Source of the DNA: Streptomyces halobius | Lineage (GTDB): Bacteria; Actinomycetota; Actinomycetes; Streptomycetales; Streptomycetaceae | NCBI RefSeq assembly: GCF_023277745.1 | Contig: NZ_CP086322.1 | Location: 372,001 to 436,000, forward strand | Direction of reading: 5' to 3' | DNA length: 64,000 nt | Shown: positions 27,626 through 37,016 of the stretch, in pieces | Layout of the letters: each line of letters opens with the position of its first letter | How positions within the stretch are numbered: the first letter of the stretch is position 1 | Position numbers and translations under genes: made by a program | The notes under the pieces: generated by a model | What the model saw: the letters and a program-made list of their open reading frames with translations, nothing else | Told to the model about the DNA's origin: nothing | Database searches by the model: none

Positions 27626-28267
27626 TCAGGGCGGAAAGCCGTACTGGCCGTGCAGCGGGACAAAGCAGGCGAGCGTCAGGGTTCGCCAGCGCTCCAGCCC
27701 CGAGGCGCTCCGGCGGAACGGCACGACCTCCTCCCGCCCGCCCGGACCGATGGGCTGTACGAGGCGGCCGCCGATCCGTAGCTGCTCGACCAGCGGGGCC
27801 GGGACGTCGGGGAACGCGGCCGATACGACGACGGCGTCGTACGGGGCGCGGTCCGGCACACCCGCGCTGCCGTCCCCGACACGCAGCTCCACATGGTGAA
27901 TGCCCTGCCGGTCCAGATTGCGCTGCGCCTGCCGACTGATGTCCGGCCACATCTCGATACTGACGACGTCGGCGGCCAGGCGGGCCAGGAGTGCCGTCTG
28001 GAAGCCGAGACCGGTGCCGACTTCGAGGACGTGTTCGCTGCCGCGCAGGCCAAGGCCGTCGATCATGATGGCGGAGAGCGAGGGCTGGGTGGTGACCTGA
28101 CCGTGCCCGATGGGAAGGGGTGCGTCGCGATAGGCGGACGGCACCTGGTCGGCGGGGACGAAATCCGCTCGCGGTGTCGTACGTACGGCCTGGAGCAGGC
28201 GCTCGTCACTGATGCCGGCCGCTCGAACGGCGCGGACGAGCTCCTCGCCGGGAAGGTCTCCGCTCAT
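27626..28267 (-). CDS. pcm: Protein-L-isoaspartate O-methyltransferase
   Basis: A 213-residue SAM-dependent PCMT. It shows the family start (VRAVRAAGISDERLLQAVRTTPR, ADFVPADQ), the substrate loop (AYRDAPLPIGHGQVTTQPSL), SAM motif I (VLEVGTGLGFQTALLARL) and motif II (YDAVVVSAAFPDVPAPL). It methylates isoaspartyl residues in damaged proteins so they can be reset. The ATG at 28267 with GGGAGG upstream is preferred over a TTG start at 28318. Just upstream, CCACCACCTG(G/A)CAAGG is duplicated (28285-28320). Confidence 0.9.
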   Translation of the reverse strand: MSGDLPGEELVRAVRAAGISDERLLQAVRTTPRADFVPADQVPSAYRDAPLPIGHGQVTTQPSLSAIMIDGLGLRGSEHVLEVGTGLGFQTALLARLAADVVSIEMWPDISRQAQRNLDRQGIHHVELRVGDGSAGVPDRAPYDAVVVSAAFPDVPAPLVEQLRIGGRLVQPIGPGGREEVVPFRRSASGLERWRTLTLACFVPLHGQYGFPP

Positions 28268-28461
28268 ATCCGCCGCCTCCCGCCCACCACCTGGCAAGGT
28301 CTGTCCACCACCTGACAAGGACTACTGGGCCCCTGCCCCAGACACTGCCACAGCCGCTCCCGCCCGGGACGACTGCCACGCCGCCGAAGCACCTCATGTG
28401 CCACCGCTACCGGGCCGCATCCCGGCCGTCAACAGAGGCCCATGATCGTACAGTTGGCCGT

Positions 28462-29385
28462 ATGAGTGACATGACTGAAGCCAATGACACCGATGACGCC
28501 GGTGTCAGCGAAACGGCCAACAACGACCGCCGCTCCACCGCACCCACCTTCGTGCTGGTGCACGGCGCGGGCAGCAACTCCTTCGGCTGGTCGCCCGTGT
28601 CGGCGGAGCTGGCCATACGCGGTCATCGCGTGGCGGCCGTGGACCTGCCCGGACACGGCCTCGGCGGACACTTCCCGCTCTCCTATCAGACGCCGCAGGA
28701 CCTGGAGCGGCTGCGTACCGAGCCCTCGCCGCTCGGCACGATCACGCTGGCCGACTTCGCCGAGCATGTGGTCGGTGTCGTACGGCGGGCGCGCCGCAAC
28801 GGTCCGGTGATCCTGGTTGGCCAGAGCATGGGCGGTGTGACCCTGAACGCGGTCGCCAACCAGGTGCCCGAGCTGATCTCGCATCTGGTCTACGCCTCGG
28901 CCTTCTGCCCGACGCAGCGGGCCACGATAGCGAACCTCATGACGACCCCGGAGGGGTCCTCCAGCGCCGTTTTCCAGATCACCGCCATCGAGACACCGCC
29001 GGAACTGGGCATCAACCGGGTCAACTGGCGTTCCGGCGATCCGGCGTTCTTCCAGATCGCCAAGGAGGCACTGGCCGCCGACTTCCCGGATGAGGCGGTC
29101 CGGGCGCTGCTCAACACTCTGGAACCGGACCAGTCGGCCGCGATCTCGGGTACCGACGCCCGTGGCCTGCCGGAGACGTGGGGCCGGATTCCGCGAACGT
29201 ACCTGCGGTTCACCGAGGACCGCACGATTCCGCCCGCGCTCCAGGACCTGATGATCAAGGAGGCCGACGAGCTGACCCCGACGAACCGTTTCCGCATACG
29301 GTCTCTGACGGCGCCGCACATCGGGCCCCGGGATCCCGGGCCGCTCGCCGACGAGCTGGAGCAGATCGCGCGGCTCTGCTGCTGA
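28462..29385 (+). CDS. Alpha/beta hydrolase
   Basis: A 307-residue alpha/beta-hydrolase-fold enzyme. The oxyanion region is FVLVHGAGSNSFGW, the nucleophile elbow is LVGQSMGGVTLN (Ser in GQSMG), and the charge relay probably uses D in LRFTEDRTIPP and H in LTAPHIGPRDPG. This pattern is close to plant-type esterase/methylesterase-like hydrolases in actinobacteria; the substrate is unknown. ATG 28462 lacks a good SD, so it may be leaderless or weakly translated. Divergent from pcm. Confidence 0.85.
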   Translation: MSDMTEANDTDDAGVSETANNDRRSTAPTFVLVHGAGSNSFGWSPVSAELAIRGHRVAAVDLPGHGLGGHFPLSYQTPQDLERLRTEPSPLGTITLADFAEHVVGVVRRARRNGPVILVGQSMGGVTLNAVANQVPELISHLVYASAFCPTQRATIANLMTTPEGSSSAVFQITAIETPPELGINRVNWRSGDPAFFQIAKEALAADFPDEAVRALLNTLEPDQSAAISGTDARGLPETWGRIPRTYLRFTEDRTIPPALQDLMIKEADELTPTNRFRIRSLTAPHIGPRDPGPLADELEQIARLCC

Positions 29386-29419
29386 CGGGTCTGCCACGCC
29401 TGCCCCGACCGTGGAGCGG

Positions 29420-29555
29420 CAGGATCGCGCCGCGGCCGACCGGGGCGGCCGTTCTCGAAGAGCCACTTCGGCGTCGGTCGGTTCGGCGCCCAGCTCGCGG
29501 CATGCGTGATGGAACAGCGACGGGTCCGGCTTCTCCGTGTCGTGTGCGCCTCGGC
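29420..29555 (-). pseudogene. HAD-like hydrolase fragment
   Basis: A minus-strand frame reads HDTEKPDPSLFHHACRELGAE then PTDAEVALRERPP. The EKPDPxxFxxAcxxLGaxP segment is the motif III region of HAD-IA phosphatases, but the GD-x-x-x-D that should follow is missing and both ends are gone. A relic only. Confidence 0.55.
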
Positions 29556-29639
29556 CACCGGCGCCAGCTCAGGGACAGAGGAATACCGATACCGCCATGA
29601 CCGATTGGCGCGCCGGCGCCCGGTCGACAGTGATGCGCG

Positions 29640-30218
29640 TCAGGTGACGGCGGGGCTGCGCCGCTCAAGGAGTACGACGTCGCGCCATGCTCCCCGGTGG
29701 CGGCCGATGCGCTCGCGTGTGCCGATGACGCGGAAACCGGCCCGTTCATGCAGGGCGAGGCTGGCGGTGTTCTCGGGGAAGATCCCGGACTGGATGGTCC
29801 AGATGCCCGCGGCCTCGGTGGCGTGGATGAACGCCTTGAGCAGCGCGGCGGCGACGCCACGTCCACGGGCGCCGGGGTGGACGTACACGGAGTGCTCGAC
29901 GACGCCGGCGTACGCGCAGCGGTCGGAGACCTTGGTGGCCGCGACCCAGCCGAGCACCGCCCCGTCCGCGTCGAGAGCGACGAGGCGGTGCTCGGGCAGC
30001 TTCGCGACGTCGAACGCCTCCCAGGACGGCGCCACCGTCTCGAAGGTGGCGTTGCCCTCGTCGATGCCTGCCTGGTAGATCGCGAGGACCTCGTCGGCGT
30101 GCGCGGCGGTCAGCGGCACGATGACCGGGCTCGATGGGCTGGTGCGGGCAGAGTGGGCAGTGCGGGTGGTACGGGTGGTGTGGGTAGTGACCGTGGTGCA
30201 GGTGATGTGGCTGGACAC
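29640..30218 (-). CDS. GNAT acetyltransferase, ArsN1/phosphinothricin-type
   Basis: A 192-residue GNAT enzyme. Motif order: FETVAPSWEAFDVAKLPEHRL, GWVAATKVSDRCAYAGVVEHSVY, acetyl-CoA loop HPGARGRGVAAALL, then TIQSGIFPENTASLALHERAGFR and RDVVLLERR. This pattern is that of the phosphinothricin/arsinothricin N-acetyltransferases (ArsN1-like), which detoxify glutamate-analogue antibiotics. The position just after an arsR gene supports an arsenic-related role. The N-terminal 30 residues are a Thr/His-rich low-complexity tail and the true start may be internal. Confidence 0.8.
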   Translation of the reverse strand: MSSHITCTTVTTHTTRTTRTAHSARTSPSSPVIVPLTAAHADEVLAIYQAGIDEGNATFETVAPSWEAFDVAKLPEHRLVALDADGAVLGWVAATKVSDRCAYAGVVEHSVYVHPGARGRGVAAALLKAFIHATEAAGIWTIQSGIFPENTASLALHERAGFRVIGTRERIGRHRGAWRDVVLLERRSPAVT

Positions 30219-30252
30219 GATGGCTCTTGATCTCCCTGCTGAATGACGGTGG

Positions 30253-30630
30253 TCAGGCCGCGGCCGACGCGGTGGTCAGCAGCTTGCCCATCGCGGCGAG
30301 CACGGACGGCTCGACCCGGTAGTAGACCCAGGTGCCGCGGCGCTCGGACGTGAGCAGCCCGGCCTCCTTGAGCTTCTTCAGGTGGTGGGAGACGGTCGGC
30401 TGGGAGACACCGACATCGGAGATGTCGCACACACACGCCTCCCCGCCCTCGTGCGAGGCGACGGCGGAGAACAGCCGCAGCCGTACCGGATCGCCCAGCG
30501 CCTTGAACATCCGCGCGGCCGTCTCGGCCTCTTCGGCGGTCATGGGGCGCTCGGTCAGCGGCGGGCAGCACGGCACCACGGCCTGGTCGGCAGCCGGCTC
30601 AAGCAAGGGCAGCGCCTCAGTATTCGACAT
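30253..30630 (-). CDS. arsR: ArsR-family metalloregulator
   Basis: A 125-residue winged-helix repressor. Helix 3 carries the arsenite-type motif EACVCDISDVGVSQPTVSHHL, with a CxC pair at the start of the recognition region, followed by the wing RRGTWVYYRV. Upstream is a short extension with CCPP. It should release DNA on binding As(III)/Sb(III). The GNAT gene starts 34 bases downstream on the same strand, so arsR and the acetyltransferase form an operon. A GTCAA-tg-TTGAC palindrome lies just before its start. Confidence 0.9.
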   Translation of the reverse strand: MSNTEALPLLEPAADQAVVPCCPPLTERPMTAEEAETAARMFKALGDPVRLRLFSAVASHEGGEACVCDISDVGVSQPTVSHHLKKLKEAGLLTSERRGTWVYYRVEPSVLAAMGKLLTTASAAA

Positions 30631-30632
30631 AC

Positions 30633-30644
30633 GTCAATGTTGAC
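30633..30644. promoter_or_regulatory. Probable ArsR operator
   Basis: GTCAA-TG-TTGAC palindrome 3 bases upstream of the arsR ATG, followed by an AT-rich ATAGATCTAATC stretch. The position would let ArsR block initiation of a short-leader transcript. Confidence 0.55.
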
Positions 30645-30893
30645 ATAGATCTAATCAACCCGCGGAGTGTGGGCCGTCCTGATCGGCCGGGGGCGGCGGG
30701 GGCAGCCGCAATTACGACAATTGCGACACCTCTGGCGTCCGCGCGGAATGCGGTGGAAGCGATGGCCTGTCTCGACCGGCTCGTTGCCTCACCGATGGCT
30801 TCCCACCGCTGACGGCGGAACGTACGGCGGAACGTCTGGAGGGTCGCCAAGGAGGGAGCCTCCGGCGCCGGTTGACGATGCCTGCCGCCTGGG

Positions 30894-31679
30894 CTACGAC
30901 CTGCGGCGAGGTTTGCCTCGCTTGCCGCGCTTGGGCCCGCCGGAACCGCTCCGGGGGCTCTTGCCGGTCGACGCGCCCGCTGCGGGTTTCCGCTGTGCGC
31001 CGCCCGCGCTGGGCTGTGCGCCGCCCGCGCTGGGACGCTTGCGCACCTTCGGCTGCGGCGGGGTGGGGTTGCGCCCCCGTGAGCTGTTGACGGTCCGCCC
31101 GCGGACGATCCCGATGAAGTCCTCCACCAGGTCGGTGGTGCTGTCCTTCCGCCACGACAGCGCGACGCGTGACGTGGGGGCGTCGGTGACCGGCCGATAT
31201 GTGAGGTCCTTGCGGTGGTACAGGCGGGCGAGTGACTGCGGGACCACGAGGAGGCCCACTCCTGCCGCCACCAGTTGGATGGCGTCCGCCGTCGTGGCGG
31301 GGCGCTCGACCGCGGGCCGTCCCGGCGGGCGCTCCCAGTGGAGGGTGTCGTCGAGGGGATGCAGCACGATGTCGTCGGCGAGATCCCCGGCGGACACCTC
31401 GTCGACCGCCGCCACGATGTGGTCCTTGGGGACCACGACCACCGTCGCCTCGGTGTAGAGGGGGATGGCGCTGAGGTCCGTCCGGTCGATCGGCAACCGT
31501 ACGAAACCTGCGTCCACACTGCCGCCCCGCACAACATCGGATGCTTCGACTGCGGGCACTCCGACGAGGGTCAGGGGGATATCGGGCAGCCGCTCGTTCC
31601 AGATGCGCACCCACTTGCTCGGCGTCACGCCCGGGACATACGCGAGCCGGAACGACGGGGATGCTTCGGAGGCGGTCAC
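30894..31679 (-). CDS. LysR-type effector-domain protein lacking the HTH
   Basis: A 261-residue protein made of a LysR substrate-binding domain only: FRLAYVPGVTPSKWVRIWNE, VEASDVVRGGSVDAGFVRLP, ATVVVVPKDHIVAAVDEV, GVGLLVVPQSLARLYHRK. No N-terminal winged helix is present or available upstream. The C-terminal 60 residues are a Lys/Arg/Gly/Pro-rich tail with a duplicated PSAGGAQ. It is divergent from the DUF5997 gene, 58 bases apart. It may sense a ligand and act through a partner or the basic tail. Confidence 0.8.
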   Translation of the reverse strand: MTASEASPSFRLAYVPGVTPSKWVRIWNERLPDIPLTLVGVPAVEASDVVRGGSVDAGFVRLPIDRTDLSAIPLYTEATVVVVPKDHIVAAVDEVSAGDLADDIVLHPLDDTLHWERPPGRPAVERPATTADAIQLVAAGVGLLVVPQSLARLYHRKDLTYRPVTDAPTSRVALSWRKDSTTDLVEDFIGIVRGRTVNSSRGRNPTPPQPKVRKRPSAGGAQPSAGGAQRKPAAGASTGKSPRSGSGGPKRGKRGKPRRRS

Positions 31680-31737
31680 TCCGCCAGGTTACCGGTCGTG
31701 GTCGGAGGTATCGCACACACTCGCTACCCTTGAGACC

Positions 31738-32148
31738 ATGACGTCGCACAAAACCGCCCAGACGATGAAGCCCGCGACCGCGGCGAAGAAACTGGGTGTG
31801 TACCTTGAGGCCACCCCCGCCGCGTTCCAGGAGGGTGTCGTCTCACGCGCCGAGCTGAACGCCCTGCAGACCGATCCGCCCGAGTGGCTGCGGGAACTGC
31901 GACGCAACGGCCCGCATCCCCGGCCGGTGGTCGCGGCGAAGCTGGGTATCTCGATCTCGGGTCTCGCGCGCGGGGGAATCACCGAACCCCTCACCACCGA
32001 GCAGATCGAGGCGCTGAAGAACGACCTCCCGGAATGGCTGCAGAAGGAGCGCGCCACCCAGGCCGAGGTCCGCAAGGAAGCGGTGCGCCTCAAGGAGAAG
32101 AAGGAGGAGGAGAAGAAGAAGGCGGCGCTTGACGATCGCGCTCGCTGA
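31738..32148 (+). CDS. DUF5997 family protein
   Basis: A 136-residue protein widespread in Streptomyces. The N-terminal part (TMKPATAAKKLGVYLEATPAAFQ, ELRRNGPHPRPVVAAKLGIS) looks HTH-like, the middle has GLARGGITEPLTTEQIEALKND, and the C-terminus is a charged coiled coil (KEKKEEEKKKAALDDRAR). Function unknown; the N-terminal fold suggests nucleic-acid binding. The divergent LysR-type effector protein is a likely functional neighbour. Confidence 0.85.
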   Translation: MTSHKTAQTMKPATAAKKLGVYLEATPAAFQEGVVSRAELNALQTDPPEWLRELRRNGPHPRPVVAAKLGISISGLARGGITEPLTTEQIEALKNDLPEWLQKERATQAEVRKEAVRLKEKKEEEKKKAALDDRAR

Positions 32149-32149
32149 C

Positions 32150-32827
32150 TGAACTCCGTCTCCGCGGCCACCAGTGCCCGCAGCCGTCGGGCGTCCGAGC
32201 CCGTGCCCTGGTCTCCGGTGATCCGGCGGTGCAGCGCGGTCAGTCTCCCGATGCTTGCCTCGACGTCCGACCGCACCCCGCGCAGTGCCGCCCGTTCCCT
32301 CGCCGGCACAGCCATCTGGTGCCGTAGCTTCGCGGCGTGCAGCGGGACACGCGTGAACGGGGCGGGCTCCAGCGGGGCCCCGCGACCAGCACCAGGCATC
32401 GAGCAGGTCCTCGGCCCGGTCCGCCGCGCACAGCGTGGCCTCCGTCCGGTCCGTCGCATCGGGCGTGCCCTCGGCCGGGTCCGCCGCGTCCCGCTCCACC
32501 GTGTCCGGGCTGTCGTACGGCGCCACCGCGATCACACTCCGGATCCGTGCGTCGCGGTACGGCGTGGTGTCCCACACCCGGAGGGTGTCGCCGACCGCGG
32601 CCATCGGCCTGCCCCAGCGCACCGGGTCGCCCAGCCCGCGTGCGCCGGGCCACCTGGGTGCTCGCCCGGCGCAGCGTCCGGACATCACCGTCCCGCAGCG
32701 CCGCCGAGGCGCGCCCCAGCACGTCCTGGAACAGCTCCCACTCCCCGGCCGCCAGCCTGACGTCCGCCACATCCTCCGGCCGACAACGCAACTGGCCTGC
32801 CTCCGTGCGCAGTTCACCTGCTCCCAT
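32150..32827 (-). pseudogene. Unrecognised gene broken by two frameshifts
   Basis: Three successive frames look like one protein. From ATG 32827: MGAGELRTEAGQLRCRPEDV, LAAGEWELFQDVLGRASAAL and DGDVRTLRRASTQVARRTR. After about 32640: GDPVRWGRPMAAVGDTLRVWD, YRDARIRSVIAVAPYDSPDTV and AADRAEDLLDAWCW. After about 32385: PFTRVPLHAAKLRHQMAVPA and GVRSDVEASIGRLTALHRRI. The first part (W-x-x-L-x-x-AL-x-x-GD-x-x-x-LR) is reminiscent of the small proteins associated with CATRA/CHAT conflict systems, which would fit the neighbouring CHAT gene, but the similarity is only a pattern. The C-terminal end is not defined. Confidence 0.45.
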
Positions 32828-33117
32828 GCGCCCCCCATACGTCAGAAACATCCCGGAACGCGTCTTTGCACAGCGGGGGTGACAGGCCAGAGTGGTGGCG
32901 AATCCGGACGCGAGATCCGCGTACTCCGCGTACGAGGCCCGAGTGCGAGGTCTGGGCACGGGATCTGAGTACCAGATCCGTGTGCGTGATCCGGGCATTC
33001 GATCAGAGCACCCAACCCGAGTAACGCGAACCGGGCAGCAGCCGAGTTCGAGCAGTCGACATGCACACCTGCAGTGCGCATTGGGGCGGCGGAGCATTGA
33101 GTCAACGGGGGTAATCC

Positions 33118-33543
33118 ATGGGTGAGTTTGGCGGCCGTGCGCAGCTGCTGTCCGAACTGACGGGCCGGACCACGCGGTTCGAGCAGGGCGGGGCGTCCAG
33201 GCTGATCACCAGCCGGGAGACATGTGCCGTGGTCACCCGGCTGCGGCGGGTGGTCTTCGGGGTGCGCTCCGGCCCCGCGCCGTGCGATCTGGACGTCTTC
33301 GAGGCCGTCGCCCGCTATCACACGCACCGGCACCAGCTGACGGGAGACGAGTCCGAACAAACGGAGGCGCTCACGCTGGCCCTGATCCTGCACCAGCGGG
33401 CGCCCGCCCGGGTGCCGGACGGGGTCGCCGCCTATCTGGAGCTCATCGCGAAACTGATGCCCGTTCCCGCGGAGCGGCTGCTGGAGGGGCTGGCCGCCCA
33501 GGAACGGCTCGGTCCGCAGCGGGGGATGGGGAACGGCCGGTGA
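33118..33543 (+). CDS. Small protein coupled to the TPR-CHAT gene
   Basis: A 141-residue helical protein (TGRTTRFEQGGASRLITSRETC, LDVFEAVARYHTHRHQLTGDES, LALILHQRAPARVPDGVAAY, PVPAERLLEGLAAQERLG). No family recognised. Its stop overlaps the GTG of the TPR-CHAT gene (GTGA at 33540-33543), so the two are made together. That coupling suggests a regulator, adaptor or substrate of the CHAT protease. The upstream gap has a GGATCTG-agtac-CAGATCC palindrome around 32961-32979 that may be its control site. Confidence 0.75.
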   Translation: MGEFGGRAQLLSELTGRTTRFEQGGASRLITSRETCAVVTRLRRVVFGVRSGPAPCDLDVFEAVARYHTHRHQLTGDESEQTEALTLALILHQRAPARVPDGVAAYLELIAKLMPVPAERLLEGLAAQERLGPQRGMGNGR

Positions 33544-36500
33544 CAGGGAGAGAGACGGAGAGGGCGAGGGAGCAGGCGGCGGGGAATGCGGCTGGGAAGG
33601 CGACGGGGGAAAGCCGGATGAAGCGGTCCTCCCAGCGGTTTGCCGATTCGGTCCCCGTTGCGGAGATCGACCGTATGGTGCGTGAGTGGCGGGCCGAGCT
33701 CGCCACCCTCTCCGAGGACACCCTGGAGCGCCGCAAGCAGGCCGAGGTCCTGGCCATGACGCTGCATCAGCGCTTCCTGCGGACCCGGTCCGAACCGGAT
33801 CTCGACGAGGCGATCGCCCTGGTCCGGGAGAACCTCCCGGGCGCCGGAGGACAGCATCTGCTGGGCATTCTGCTGCAGGAACGCTCCCGTGTACGCCGGG
33901 GAGGCAGCGATCTGACGGCTGCCATCGCCGCTTTCCGGGCCGCGATGGCACACCACCGCGACAACTCCGAAGCGGGGCACACGGCCCGGCTGAACCTCGC
34001 CGGACTGCTGGAGCAGAAGTACGAACAAGACCATGACCGGGCCGCCGTCGACGAGGCCGTCGAGATCTGTGTCGGGGAAGTCTCCTGGGCCATGGCCGAC
34101 GGCGACGACGACCGGACGGCCACGTCCCTGCTCGCTCTGGGCCAGGCGCTCTCCGTCCGCGCCCTGCACAGCGGGGTGGCGGCCGATGCGACCGCGGCGG
34201 TGGACGCCCTGCGGCGGGCCGCGGATCTGACGCTTCCGGGCAGTGACGACGAGTGTGTGTTCCTCCAGTCTCTGGGCTCGGCGCTGTACTTCCTCTACCG
34301 CCGGAACGGCGATCCCGAGGTGCTGGAGGAGGCGATCGACGCCCTGTCCGCCGCCTTGTACGTCGCCGGAACCGACATCCGGAACCGCGCTCTCATCGTG
34401 TCCAATCTCCTGCCGCCGCTACGGGCGCGCTTCGAGCGGACGGGCAGCGGGGAGCGGCTGGACGAGCTGATCGGCATGTGCCGTGAGCTGGCGGACGGCG
34501 TGCCGGAGGGCTCCACGGACCGGGCGTTCGTCGTCCTCAACCGGTGCTCCGCACAGCTGTTGCGCCATCGGCACAGCGGGCGGGACGCTGACCTCCAGGA
34601 GACGCTGGACGACCTGGGCGGGCTGCTCGCGGGGCCGCCGCTGCCCGGTCCGCTGGGCCGGCGGGTGCTTGGCACCCGGGCCATCGCGCTGCGCCGGAAG
34701 TTCGAGCGGACCTACGACACCGGCTGGCTCGATCAGGCCGTGGACGCCGCGCGGCAGGCGCTCGACACCCAGCCCCGGGAGGACTTCTCCGGCTACTACG
34801 CCGCCTGCAGCGCGCTCGCCTCCACGCTCGCGACGCGCTGCAGCCACCGGGGCTCGCTCGCCGACCTCCAGGAAGCCGTCACACTGTTCGGCACCGGACT
34901 CCAGAACCTGCCGGAGACCTACGCGGACCGCCATGTGGGCTGGTCGGACCACGGCAGGGTGCTGCTCCAGCTGTACGACCGCACCGGCGACCCGGACCTG
35001 CTCGATCAGGCGCTGACCGCCTGCGCAAGCGCCGTCGAGCTGCTCCCCCAGGGGCACACCCGGCTCCCCGACTACCTCAACAACCTCAGCGCCGCCCTGC
35101 TGGCCCGGTACGTCTCGGACGGGCGGCCGGCGGACCTGGAGGCGGTCATCGCCACCAGGCGGCACGCGTTGCGGCTGCTGCCGGACGGCCACCCGGACAT
35201 CCCCGCCCGGCACGGCGGGCTCTGCATCGCACTACGGCACCTGTACGAGCACACCGGCTCCTCCGACGCACGGGAACAGGCGGTGCGGAACGGCCGGGAG
35301 GCGCTCGCGGACCTCGCCGAGGAGCATCCCGACTGGCCCGGATACGCCTACAACCTCGCTGCCGCGCTGCCACCCAAGGAGGCCGTGCCCCTATTCCGCA
35401 AGGCCCAGGCGCACCCGACCGCCCCCGCCCGGCTGCGACTGCACGCGGCCATGGCCTGGGGCCGGGCGGCGACCGGCACCGGGGACCGGGAGTCGGCGGC
35501 CGAGGGGTACGCGGCGGCGGTCGCGCATCTTCCCCAAGCGGCCTGGCTCGGACCCGACCTGAGCGTCCGGCAGCACTTTCTCACCGAGGCATGGGGTGCC
35601 GGCTGCGAGGCGGCGGCCGCGCACCTGGCGCTCGGGCAGCCGGAACGGGCCGTCGAGCTGCTGGAGCAGGGCCGTGGGGTGCTGCTCTCGCAGGCGCTCG
35701 ACCTGCAGGCCGATCTGACCCGGCTGCGGGCGGTGGACGAGCGGTTGGCGCGGGAGCTGGACGCCGTCCTGCGCGCTCTGGAGTCCGCCGCCTCCCAGGA
35801 GACGGATGTGACAGACCGGCAGCGGCTGGCGGACCGACGCACGGCACTGCTCGCGCGGGCCCGGTCCCTCGACGGCCTGCACGACTTCCTCGCCGCCCCC
35901 GCGTACGCGCAACTGTCCGTGGCCGCCGCCGAGGGCCCGGTCGTCCTCCTCAACACCGCCGCCTCCCGCTGTGACGCGATCGTGGTGGAGGCCGACCGGC
36001 CGCCGCGCTTCCGCCAGTTGCGGACGCTGAGCCTGGACGCCGTACGGGAGCAGGCCCGGCTCCTCGACGAGGCGTTCCGCGGCGGGGACACCGCGCACAT
36101 CAGGGACACCCTCACCACACTTCTCGACTGGCTGTGGCAGCACATCTGCGCGGAAGTGCTCGACGACCTGCTGGACTACCGGGGCGAGCCCGGTCCCGAC
36201 GGGCGGCTGCCCCGCGTCTGGTGGTGCCCCACCGGGCTGCTGACGCTGCTCCCGGTGCACGCCGCCGGGCGGTACGAGGACGAGGACGGACAGGGTGACA
36301 GCCTCGGCCGGCCGGCCGTACCGCTGCGCGTCGTCAGCTCCTATACCCCGACCCTGCGTGCTCTCATCGACGCCCGGTCCCGCCGTGTCCCCGCCGCCGA
36401 CCCGTCGCAATCCGCCGACGCGTCCATGACCGTGCTGGCCGTGCCCCGGTCGGCCGCGCTCGACGCACGTCCGCTGCCGAAGGCCGAGAAGGAGGCCCGT

Positions 36501-37016
36501 GAGGTCGCGGACCGGATTCCGGGGGTGCGCCCCCTGATCGGCCCGGACGCCACCCGCGACCGGCTGCTCACCGGGCTGCGCACCCGTCCGTCCCTGCACT
36601 TCGCGGGGCACGGCTACCAGCATCTGGCGGACCCGGTGCGCTCCTTCCTGCTCTGCCACGACGGCACGGTCACCGTCTCGGATGTCGCCGCGCACCGCTC
36701 CCCCGCCGCCGAGCTGGCCTTTCTCTCCTCCTGCGAGTCGGCCCGCAGCACCGTCGGCCAGGCGGACGAGGCCGTCCATCTGGCCGGGGCCATGCAACTG
36801 GCCGGATTCCGGCATGTCATCGCGACCCAGTGGGCTCTCAGCGATGTCATCGCCCCGGAGGTGGCGGAAACGGTCTATGCCGACCTGGGCCCCGCCACTC
36901 CGGGCAACTGGGCGGACGGCGCCGCCCGCGCCCTCCACAAGGCCGTCGCGGCCCAGCGCGCCACCGCCCCGGACGACCCGGATTTGTGGGCTACGTATGT
37001 GCACGTCGGGCCTTAG
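33540..37016 (+). CDS. TPR-CHAT caspase-like protein
   Basis: An 1158-residue protein (GTG 33540; ATG 33618 is an alternative start). The N-terminal 800 or so residues are tandem helical TPR-type repeats (for example LDEAIALVRENLPGAGGQHLL, LEEAIDALSAALYVAG, LDQAVDAARQALDTQP, LDQALTACASAVELLPQG). The C-terminal CHAT domain begins around VVVEADRPPRFRQLRTLSLDA and holds the catalytic dyad His1024 in LHFAGHGYQH and Cys1065 in FLSSCESARS, then AGFRHVIATQWALSD. CHAT proteases are cysteine peptidases linked to caspases and bacterial gasdermin or conflict systems. TPRs probably sense the trigger. Both catalytic residues are intact. Confidence 0.92.
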   Translation: MTGRETERAREQAAGNAAGKATGESRMKRSSQRFADSVPVAEIDRMVREWRAELATLSEDTLERRKQAEVLAMTLHQRFLRTRSEPDLDEAIALVRENLPGAGGQHLLGILLQERSRVRRGGSDLTAAIAAFRAAMAHHRDNSEAGHTARLNLAGLLEQKYEQDHDRAAVDEAVEICVGEVSWAMADGDDDRTATSLLALGQALSVRALHSGVAADATAAVDALRRAADLTLPGSDDECVFLQSLGSALYFLYRRNGDPEVLEEAIDALSAALYVAGTDIRNRALIVSNLLPPLRARFERTGSGERLDELIGMCRELADGVPEGSTDRAFVVLNRCSAQLLRHRHSGRDADLQETLDDLGGLLAGPPLPGPLGRRVLGTRAIALRRKFERTYDTGWLDQAVDAARQALDTQPREDFSGYYAACSALASTLATRCSHRGSLADLQEAVTLFGTGLQNLPETYADRHVGWSDHGRVLLQLYDRTGDPDLLDQALTACASAVELLPQGHTRLPDYLNNLSAALLARYVSDGRPADLEAVIATRRHALRLLPDGHPDIPARHGGLCIALRHLYEHTGSSDAREQAVRNGREALADLAEEHPDWPGYAYNLAAALPPKEAVPLFRKAQAHPTAPARLRLHAAMAWGRAATGTGDRESAAEGYAAAVAHLPQAAWLGPDLSVRQHFLTEAWGAGCEAAAAHLALGQPERAVELLEQGRGVLLSQALDLQADLTRLRAVDERLARELDAVLRALESAASQETDVTDRQRLADRRTALLARARSLDGLHDFLAAPAYAQLSVAAAEGPVVLLNTAASRCDAIVVEADRPPRFRQLRTLSLDAVREQARLLDEAFRGGDTAHIRDTLTTLLDWLWQHICAEVLDDLLDYRGEPGPDGRLPRVWWCPTGLLTLLPVHAAGRYEDEDGQGDSLGRPAVPLRVVSSYTPTLRALIDARSRRVPAADPSQSADASMTVLAVPRSAALDARPLPKAEKEAREVADRIPGVRPLIGPDATRDRLLTGLRTRPSLHFAGHGYQHLADPVRSFLLCHDGTVTVSDVAAHRSPAAELAFLSSCESARSTVGQADEAVHLAGAMQLAGFRHVIATQWALSDVIAPEVAETVYADLGPATPGNWADGAARALHKAVAAQRATAPDDPDLWATYVHVGP

